Part shown: one piece after another, positions 1 to 6,800 of the stretch | How the letters are laid out: each line of letters starts with the position of its first letter | How positions within the stretch are numbered: the stretch's first letter is position 1 | Source: Pseudomonadota bacterium | Lineage (GTDB): Bacteria > Pseudomonadota > Alphaproteobacteria > Paracaedibacterales > CAITNM01 | DNA length: 12,104 nt | NCBI GenBank assembly: GCA_026400695.1 | Contig: JAPLON010000107.1 | Coordinates: forward strand, 1-12,104 | Direction of reading: 5' to 3' | Program-made: the position numbers and the translations under genes | The notes under the pieces: generated by a model | What the model was told of the DNA's origin: nothing | The model's input: only the letters and a program-made list of their open reading frames with translations | Database searches by the model: none

Positions 1-1888
1 AGAGCGTTGCAGATATGCCGAATTCCAATCCCGTTTGAGCCATAGACGCAGCATTATTTTTTACGTTCTTATTACCTGCATTTTTTTCTTCATAGGCAAA
101 CTGCTTGGTGTAAGAATAATTTACACCAACAAATGGTTTTAGGTTAAAGCCATCAACAATTTTACACTTGCGTTTTACCTGAATAGAACAAGAATATACA
201 TGGGTTACTCCATGGCCAATAGCCAAGTTACGAGTACCATTATCCGCAGTGTATGGCCTTTGGTGACGATCCGCACTACGCATAAAACTACCGTTTACAT
301 TGAATTTCCAATTTTTATCAAAAGTCTTATGGTAGTAAACGGTCATTTGCCCAGTATGATGAATACTCTTCATTTCATGGTCAACGTTTGCAAAAGAATT
401 ACCCAACCCAATATCTAGAGCCAAACCAATGGTTTGTCCGGTTGGCTTGTGGATATAATGACACCCTGAAATTATTCCATAGTGGTGATCCTTCATCGAT
501 GGATTTCCATAAATTGGCTTCGATTGACCTTGTGAATAAAGACCAGACACCCAAAAAGTTAAGCCCATACCGTTATTACGTAGTGCTTGGGTTGAACCCA
601 ATGTTTTTTCTAAAGTCTCTAAAGTTTTGGCATAAATTCTGTTATAGCCACCACTATGGTAATCGTTTTGCTTCATGCTTTGCATACCAAGTTTTAGCTG
701 TTGTGGATTCAAACTATAACGAAAATTTGATTCATCATCACCGTCACCATCACCTGCTTCAACAGATGATGTTGCTGCATTTCCTGCTGCTGCACCAAGA
801 TTAAGGCTTCTTGCAGTGCCGCGGGTATTATCGTCTGTAGTAGGTACTTCCGGAGTAGGTGAATTTTTGCTGTTTAAAGTTAATCTACGGATTTTATAGT
901 TATTTGTATCCGTCACATAAAGGTTGCCATCATCATCTACAGCAATTGCTGTAGGATTATCAAATATGGCCACTTTTCCTGTGTCATCAATGACTTCAAT
1001 AGTCGTAACTATACCTTTAGTATCAATTTTTCTGATTGTATTATTACCCGAATCACAAACATAAATGTTACCAGCTCTATCAACTGCAAGTCCGAAAGAA
1101 GAACTTAATAAAGCTTTTGTTCCTAAACCATCAGTACTACCTGCAATACCTGCTTGTCCTGCAATAGTCGTGACTGTACCATCTTCACTTACCTTATCTA
1201 TTGTTTTTTTCATTAAGTTACTTACATAAATACTATTTGTAGTGCCATCAAACGCAACTCCAACTGGCCTGTCAAATACCCCATCTGGAGTCTGAACGGT
1301 CGTAACTTCACCTGTATTAATATCAACTTTACGGATTTTATGGTTATGTGTATCGGCCACATAAAGGTGGCCAGCCATATCAACGGTAATTCCCCACGGG
1401 CTATTAAATCTGGCCTCTACTCCTTGAGCATTTTTATGACATGCAACATTAGCTTGTCCTGCAATGGTTGTAACATCACCAGTAGTATCAATTTTTCTAA
1501 TTGTATTAACGCCAAAACCATCAACCGCATAAAGGTTGCCAATACTATCAAAGGTAAGCCCAAGAGGATTTGCAAACTTAGCTCCTTGGTCACGTTTACC
1601 ATTATCCGTACCAGGAGTGTCTTTGGCTCCTGCATAAGTAGTTACCATTCCTGTTGATTTTTCAATTCTGCGAATTGTATGGTTTTCCGTGTCACTAAAA
1701 AAAACATCACCTGTCTTATTTACAGCAATTCCATATGACTTTTTTAAACTTGACTTAGAGCCATTAGCAAATCCGGCTGTACCATCACCAGCAATAGTAG
1801 TAACCACATAACTATCTGTTGCAGCATTGACAGTACTTAAGAACAAGTAAAAAAATAATAGTAAAAAATTTCTATACAAATTAGTCAT
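1..1888 (-). CDS. NHL-repeat beta-propeller autotransporter, C-terminus cut by window edge
   Basis: This frame is open for 629 codons from the ATG at 1886-1888 to the left edge, so the 3' end is missing. Residues 1-22 form a signal peptide (hydrophobic core LLLFFYLFLS, probable cleavage after VNA). Residues about 27-338 hold six NHL blades, each with a G-[IL]-x-[VF]-D start, a NLYV-D core, a TIRKID-type strand and a VTTIAG strand. The N-terminal VVTTIAG strand (28-34) probably closes blade 6, which lacks its own. Residues 340-390 are a Ser/Thr/Ala and Asp/Gly-rich linker (DGDGDD). From about residue 435 the chain alternates aromatic and polar residues as in outer-membrane beta strands, including FWVSGLYSQG and LKPFVGVNYSY, which resemble autotransporter barrels. 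About 70-100 barrel residues would follow outside. The protein is probably secreted by the type Va route, displaying a ligand-binding or adhesive propeller. The cargo and ligand are unknown. No clear Shine-Dalgarno precedes the ATG. Confidence 0.88.
   Translation of the reverse strand, partial: MTNLYRNFLLLFFYLFLSTVNAATDSYVVTTIAGDGTAGFANGSKSSLKKSYGIAVNKTGDVFFSDTENHTIRRIEKSTGMVTTYAGAKDTPGTDNGKRDQGAKFANPLGLTFDSIGNLYAVDGFGVNTIRKIDTTGDVTTIAGQANVACHKNAQGVEARFNSPWGITVDMAGHLYVADTHNHKIRKVDINTGEVTTVQTPDGVFDRPVGVAFDGTTNSIYVSNLMKKTIDKVSEDGTVTTIAGQAGIAGSTDGLGTKALLSSSFGLAVDRAGNIYVCDSGNNTIRKIDTKGIVTTIEVIDDTGKVAIFDNPTAIAVDDDGNLYVTDTNNYKIRRLTLNSKNSPTPEVPTTDDNTRGTARSLNLGAAAGNAATSSVEAGDGDGDDESNFRYSLNPQQLKLGMQSMKQNDYHSGGYNRIYAKTLETLEKTLGSTQALRNNGMGLTFWVSGLYSQGQSKPIYGNPSMKDHHYGIISGCHYIHKPTGQTIGLALDIGLGNSFANVDHEMKSIHHTGQMTVYYHKTFDKNWKFNVNGSFMRSADRHQRPYTADNGTRNLAIGHGVTHVYSCSIQVKRKCKIVDGFNLKPFVGVNYSYTKQFAYEEKNAGNKNVKNNAASMAQTGLEFGISATL
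887..928 (-). repeat. NHL blade 6 copy of a 42-bp DNA repeat
   Basis: This 42-bp segment matches 1331-1372 at 37 of 42 positions by my alignment, without gaps. It encodes the GNLYVTDTNNYKIRR part of blade 6 (residues 321-335). The copy at 1331-1372 encodes the equivalent part of blade 3, three blades away. Confidence 0.8.
1331..1372 (-). repeat. NHL blade 3 copy of a 42-bp DNA repeat
   Basis: Partner of 887-928, encoding GHLYVADTHNHKIRK (residues 173-187). The offset is 444 bases, which is 148 codons or three blades. A second pair with the same three-blade offset is 1021-1043 (blade 5) and 1486-1508 (blade 2), 22 of 23 bases identical. Confidence 0.8.
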
Positions 1889-1934
1889 AACCAAAAAAAC
1901 ATCGGCCCATACATATAGCCTGAGGTTAAATGGT

Positions 1935-1947
1935 TAATAATTTATTA
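1935..1947. repeat. 13-bp AT palindrome (TAATAA-T-TTATTA)
   Basis: A perfect dyad with 6-bp arms and one central base lies 47 bases upstream of the autotransporter start codon. The same 13-mer recurs at 9318-9330 and a near copy (TTAATGATTTATTAA) at 9118-9132, all in spacers. It could be an operator or a nucleoid-protein site, or chance in AT-rich DNA. Confidence 0.35.
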
Positions 1948-2058
1948 AATAATTAATTAAAATTTTAGGGGCTGCACGAGATAACTAGTGGCATGAACGG
2001 CAACCACGCAATTTTTCTAAACTCAAAACAAAAAGACAAACAAGCTAGGCAGGTGCTC

Positions 2059-2087
2059 TTGAAAAACTTTGGCGACTCACCTATACA
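2059..2087 (+). promoter_or_regulatory. Candidate sigma70-type promoter for the MFS-HAD genes
   Basis: TTGAAA at 2059-2064 matches 5 of 6 consensus -35 positions. TATACA at 2082-2087 matches 4 of 6 -10 positions, and the spacer is exactly 17 bp. The start site would fall near 2094, giving a leader of about 23 bases before the ATG at 2117. A rival -10, GATACT at 2095-2100, with TTGGCG at 2069-2074 has a 20-bp spacer. This is a sequence match only. Confidence 0.4.
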
Positions 2088-2096
2088 TTAAGGTGA
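2077..2096. promoter_or_regulatory. Operator-like inverted repeat TCACCT-N8-AGGTGA
   Basis: Two perfect 6-bp arms (2077-2082 and 2091-2096) flank an 8-bp centre. The dyad covers the candidate -10 and start site of the transporter promoter, where a repressor would act. No regulator gene is present in the window, and 6-bp dyads are common by chance. Confidence 0.3.
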
Positions 2097-2116
2097 TACT
2101 TTGTTAGACAATCAAT

Positions 2117-3226
2117 ATGCTGTTCATTGCTGTTGCTTTTATTTTCTTTTTAGCTGGAATGGAAATAGACATTTTCATTCCAAGCTACCCTGAACTACAA
2201 CAAAAATTTGGTTTATCACCTGCAACTGTTCAACTTTGCTTAAGCTTAAATTTTATAACTTATTGTATTGGGTCATTATATGCAGGTGCATTAGGTGACC
2301 GTTACGGACTGCGCAAAGTAATTTTGTACGGTTTAGTAATTTTTGCGGTTGGAAGTATAGCTTGCGTTTTTGCACCGTCTTTTTCATATATTTTATTTGG
2401 AAGAGTGTTGCAAGGTTTAGGAATGGCTGCCCCAGCATCCCTTGGTTATGTGGTTATTGCAGAACGTTATCCTCCTGAAAAACAAGCGTCGATGCTTGGT
2501 ACATTAAATGGCTTTATTACTGTAGCCATGGCATCAGCACCAGTGATTGGTAGCTATGTCACCATTTACGCCGGGTGGAGAGGAAACTTTGTTATTTTAT
2601 TAGTTTTGTCTTTAATAGCTCTTTTGGCTTGCTTTTTTTGCCTACCTAAAGACAACCGAAAAATGAAAAATGTTTCACTTTCTTTGAAAACTTACATGCC
2701 ATTGCTTGAATCAAAAACATTTTGGAAATATTTAACTCTTGTGTGTGCACTTATTTGTTGTTACTGGGCATTTATAGGTATGGGATCAATCCTTTATGTG
2801 GAAGGATTTGGAGTATCACTTAGAGATTTTGGATTTTATCAGGGTGCTATTGCTGCCTCATTTGCAATTGTTAGCTTTTTAAGCCCCAAATTGCTAAGCA
2901 AATTTGGACACCAAAAGTGCTTTAAAGTTGCAATTATTTTGGTAACAATTTTTGCAGTATTGCTTGGCATAGTTGCCATATCTGAAATTAACAACCCTAT
3001 GTTAATTACAGTATTGATGTGCTTATTTACTATGCCTATGGTATTTCCGGTGAACATTTTGTACCCGCTTTTACTTGAAGTGGTTCCTGAGGCAAAATCT
3101 CGCGCCGCTGCTTTAGTAAATGTAACAAGATTGATTGTATCTGCTATCTGTATAGAGGTAGTTAGTTACTTTTATGATGGGAGATTTTTACAACTTGGTT
3201 TAACATGTAAATCACTGGAAAAATGA
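2117..3226 (+). CDS. Bcr/CflA-type MFS transporter with short C-terminus
   Basis: The protein (369 residues) is an inner-membrane major facilitator of the drug:H+ antiporter type. Helix 1 carries the family's D-x-x-[IL]-P pattern (EIDIFIPSYPEL, 16-27). Motif A between helices 2 and 3 is GALGDRYGLRK (57-67). Helix 4 has GRVLQGLGMAAP (95-106). Helix 5 has an APVIG motif (141-145) followed by WRGNF (154-158), typical of motif C antiporters. I count eleven hydrophobic helices. The last (about 334-353) is followed by FYDGRFLQLG and a polar end, where a twelfth helix would normally start, and neither other frame supplies that helix. An in-frame stop at 2105-2107 fixes ATG 2117 as the first start. 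No good ribosome site is visible. The stop overlaps the next gene's ATG. The substrate cannot be told from sequence; export of a toxic compound or metabolite is likely. Confidence 0.85.
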   Translation: MLFIAVAFIFFLAGMEIDIFIPSYPELQQKFGLSPATVQLCLSLNFITYCIGSLYAGALGDRYGLRKVILYGLVIFAVGSIACVFAPSFSYILFGRVLQGLGMAAPASLGYVVIAERYPPEKQASMLGTLNGFITVAMASAPVIGSYVTIYAGWRGNFVILLVLSLIALLACFFCLPKDNRKMKNVSLSLKTYMPLLESKTFWKYLTLVCALICCYWAFIGMGSILYVEGFGVSLRDFGFYQGAIAASFAIVSFLSPKLLSKFGHQKCFKVAIILVTIFAVLLGIVAISEINNPMLITVLMCLFTMPMVFPVNILYPLLLEVVPEAKSRAAALVNVTRLIVSAICIEVVSYFYDGRFLQLGLTCKSLEK

Positions 3227-3801
3227 ATAAGCAAGCTAATAACAATCAACCTTTCAATTTCAGCCATTACCCAATTTGTGTTGATTTGGACGGTACGCTT
3301 TGGGCAGGTGACTGTTTATGGGTTTGTATACGCAAATTTTTAAAAAAATACCCATTGCGATTTGCACAAGTGTTTTTATGGTTACGCCAAGGTAGAACAC
3401 ACTTAAAACATAACCTTTTGGATTATGTTACTTTCGAAGCCAAGGAATTAAATTATTTTTCTGAAATATTAATTTATTTAAATGAATTGAAAAGCCAAGG
3501 AGGAAAGCTTTACCTGATTACAGGATCTGATCAAGCAATTGCAGATAAAGTAGCAAAACACCTTAATATTTTTGAATGCGCTTATGGTAGTACTATTGGT
3601 AATAACTTAGTTGGAGATAAAAAAGCAAACTTGCTTAACCAACTTTTCGGTGTTAAAAATTACATTTATTTTGGCAATGAATGGAAAGATCGATTAATAT
3701 GGCAGCACTGTGCAGCAGCCGTATGCGTTAACATCAACAATAAAACACTAAAATGGCTAACTTCAAATGGTATATATATTCGTAGGTTTATATGCAAATA
3801 A
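3223..3801 (+). CDS. HAD-superfamily phosphatase-like protein, related to the HAD half of HAD-UbiA proteins
   Basis: This 192-residue cytoplasmic protein has the HAD signature. Motif I is VDLDGTL, with D21 the predicted nucleophile and D23 the acid/base. Motif II is in LITGSDQ (98-104; T100 or S102). The motif III lysine is K133 or K134 (GDKKANLL). Motif IV is unusual, GNEWKD (151-156), where GDSxxD or GNSxxD is usual. A helical cap of about 65 residues lies between motifs I and II. The arrangement, with VCVN after motif IV, resembles the N-terminal HAD domain of proteins that fuse a HAD phosphatase to a UbiA-type prenyltransferase. Here the protein ends where the membrane domain would begin, and none follows. 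The ATG overlaps the transporter stop (ATGA), implying coupled translation; a GGA at 3217-3219 is a weak ribosome site. The substrate is unknown. Confidence 0.8.
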   Translation: MNKQANNNQPFNFSHYPICVDLDGTLWAGDCLWVCIRKFLKKYPLRFAQVFLWLRQGRTHLKHNLLDYVTFEAKELNYFSEILIYLNELKSQGGKLYLITGSDQAIADKVAKHLNIFECAYGSTIGNNLVGDKKANLLNQLFGVKNYIYFGNEWKDRLIWQHCAAAVCVNINNKTLKWLTSNGIYIRRFICK

Positions 3802-3837
3802 TTGGTATGATTAGTCACAAATTACATATAATTTGCA
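3802..3837 (+). promoter_or_regulatory. Candidate promoter giving a leaderless glutamate dehydrogenase mRNA
   Basis: The 36-bp spacer contains a perfect TATAAT (3827-3832) only five bases before the ATG at 3838. Transcription from it would start at or just after the ATG. A weak TTGGTA lies at 3802-3807, with a 19-bp spacer. There is no Shine-Dalgarno before the ATG. In AT-rich DNA a TATAAT can occur by chance. Confidence 0.35.
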
Positions 3838-6800
3838 ATGACAACTGTGCTTAATCAAAAATCAAAATTTATTAGCGAACTTCTTTTAAATAACGGGAAG
3901 AGTAATGAGTTATTTGATAATTTTCTTGAGCATTTTTACAAACATACCAGCATGGGATATTTGCTGAGTATAGCAGAACGATCATCTAATACTGTAATGC
4001 TCCAAGTTGCAAAACATGCATTTGAAATTTTTCAAAATACCCCACCAAAAAATAGTTTTTATATTTCCCACCAATTATTTGAGGATCAAGGATTACAGGT
4101 TTTATTCTTGCACTGCTTTAATAAGCCATTTGTAGTACGCAGCTTAAATGTTTGGCTTAGTGCTAACAAATTAAACATCGATGAATTTATTCACGCAATT
4201 TTCACAAATCAAAGAGAAATCGGTAGCGATGATTACGAAGAAGCAATAATTGCTATAATTTTGCCAATTTCTACAAAACTTCCAAGTGATTACGAATCAA
4301 CACTACCAGCACTTTACCAACAACTTATGTTAGTATCTGATGACTACTTGCCCATGCAAACAGAAATTAAACGGGTTGCTACTGCTTTATCAAATCAAGT
4401 ACCTGAATATCTACAGCAAGTTGGTTCACTTTTAAAATGGCTTGAAAATAAAAATTTTGCTTTTTTAGGAATGCGTTATTTCAAAGCCAATTCTTTAGAT
4501 CATGTAGATTTTTCCAACCAACCAGAACATAGGTTGGGCACTTTTAAGTTAGATAAATTTAATGAATCCAACGATTTTTTTCCTGAAATTTTAAAAAATA
4601 AAGAAGCACACGAAGATTTATATAACCTCCATATAATGCAAATAAAAAAAACTAATAATCGCTCAGATATTTATAGAAACTCTAGGCTTGATTCTATCAA
4701 CGTACTTGATATTGACAGTAACGGTAAAGTAATTGGCATTGTGCAAATTATTGGTCTTTTTACCGCAGACTTTTACAAAGCTTCACCCCTAGATGTTCCT
4801 GGATTACAAAGCAAATCTACAAAAATTTACCAGCATTTTGAATTTTCTAAGCATTCTAATGATGGAAGAATATTAAAAAATATTATTGATAGTATTCCCC
4901 TTGATGAATTTTTTTACCTTCCAAAAACTGATTTAATCGGTCTCGTCACACGTATTTTAAATATGTACGATCGCACCACAGTTTTTGCACGCCACGATTC
5001 AGTTGCTAATTCAGTTTCAGTGCTGGTTTATATGCCTAAGCACAGATATAGCGAAAAACTACGCCAAGAACTTGGAAATTACTTACTAAATGAATTTGGG
5101 GGAACACTTACTTCAACCCATGCTCATGTAGGTGATGCCACATTTGCAAGACTGATTTACATTATAAATTGTAAAAATTGCAATCCGAAACAAATTGACA
5201 TTGGACATTTAGAAGAAAAATTATGGATTGCATCGCAAACATGGCAAGAACGCTTCAATTACTTTTGCAAAAAAATAAACACCACAAACACCATCACCTT
5301 CTCTGATTTATATATTAATCTTAATGAACCTGAAGTTGCTGCATATGATACTTCACTAATTCTGAATTGGCTTCAAACTGAAGAAAATATTTATTTTGAA
5401 GTTATAAGTAAAGAAAATAAAATTATTGTAAGAATTTTTCAACGGCAATATCCATTAAGCCTTGGACAAATTATTCCTATCTTTACCAACTTTCAATTAC
5501 ACATTCAGTCTGAAATAACTTTTTTTGCAAACATTAATTCACAAAAAGTTTGGATGCATTACTACGAAATATCTAACTTAAATGAATTATCTTTAACTGA
5601 ACAAACCATTAGAAAATTAATTGACGGATTAAAATCCGCTTGGAACAAAATTATAGAAGTTGATCCATACAACGCCCTAACAGTAACGTGCGATTTAGAT
5701 TTTAAAGAGATTATTATTTTTCGAGCTCTTGGTAGATTTTTAAAACAACTTGGTTTTAATTATTCTCAAAAAGCATTGGCAGATTGTTTGGTTTCTTACC
5801 CTGATATAACTCAAAAGTTAATTGAATTTTTTAAAGCAAAGTTTGATTTAAGAAAACAAAAAAACCCTAACCCTTCATTAGATAATCTTCATGAAAAAAT
5901 TGTGCACTCTTTAGGAGTTATAAAACGCCTAGACCATGACCGAATCATGAGACGATTCTTAAACATTATAATAACAACAGTACGCACAAATGCTTATCAA
6001 AGTGGTGAATTTAAACCGTATCCATGCGTAAGCTTCAAAGTAAGCTCTACCCAAGTAATTGATATTCCAAAGCCATCACCTCTATTTGAAATTTTTGTTT
6101 ACTCACCAACTATGGAAGGATGCCATTTACGAGGTGGAAACATTGCACGCGGAGGAATTCGCTGGTCAGATAGGCCAGAAGATTTTCGTTCAGAAACCCT
6201 TGGGCTAATGAAAGCACAAATGGTTAAAAATTCAGTAATAGTACCGGTTGGTTCTAAAGGTGGTTTTTTTGTTAAAAACTACGACTCTTTACAGGAAGGT
6301 GGTGCTAGTAATGATCAGTTAAAAGAAGTTGTAGTAAAAGCATACCAAAGTTTTATAAGCCAATTGATAGCCATAACAGATAATTTGGTAGATAAGGAAG
6401 TCGTTCCTCCCGCAAATGTTTTAAGATATGACGAAGACGATCCATATCTAGTAGTTGCTGCTGATAAAGGCACTGCTACATTTTCAGATATTGCTAATAA
6501 AATTTCTAATGGTGTAGGCTTTTGGTTGGGTGATGCCTTTGCTTCAGGTGGATCTAATGGTTACGATCACAAAAAGTTAGCAATAACAGCCCGTGGTGCT
6601 TGGATTGCTGTCAGAAGACATTTTTGGGAACTAGGCATTGATTGCCAAACCACACCTATAACTGTTGCTGGTATAGGTGATATGGCTGGAGATGTCTTTG
6701 GAAATGCCATGTTACAATCTACTAAAATCAATTTGATTACCGCATTTAACCATAAGCATATATTCTTAGATCCAACACCAGATACTGAAAAAAGCTACCT

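Larger units (their letters stand above)
1889..2116. other. Divergent intergenic region
   Basis: This 228-bp spacer separates the divergent autotransporter and transporter genes. Its autotransporter side (about 1925-1972) is almost pure A/T and includes the perfect palindrome TAATAATTTATTA at 1935-1947. Its transporter side carries the candidate promoter and inverted repeat listed separately. I could not pick a convincing promoter for the minus-strand gene and see no RNA gene. Confidence 0.7.

Noticed and set aside
200..1657. Several open frames of 70-140 codons on the plus strand
   Set aside because: They lie antisense to a continuous minus-strand frame with a signal peptide, clear NHL blades and a barrel. 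Their products are low-complexity and show no recognisable motif.
1970..2060. A tRNA or other structured RNA in the divergent spacer
   Set aside because: Only a weak 4-bp GTGG/CCAC pairing is visible. There is no cloverleaf, no T-loop sequence and no CCA end.
3802..3837. A remnant of a UbiA prenyltransferase after the HAD gene
   Set aside because: Only 36 bases separate the HAD stop from the dehydrogenase ATG and they encode nothing like a membrane domain.
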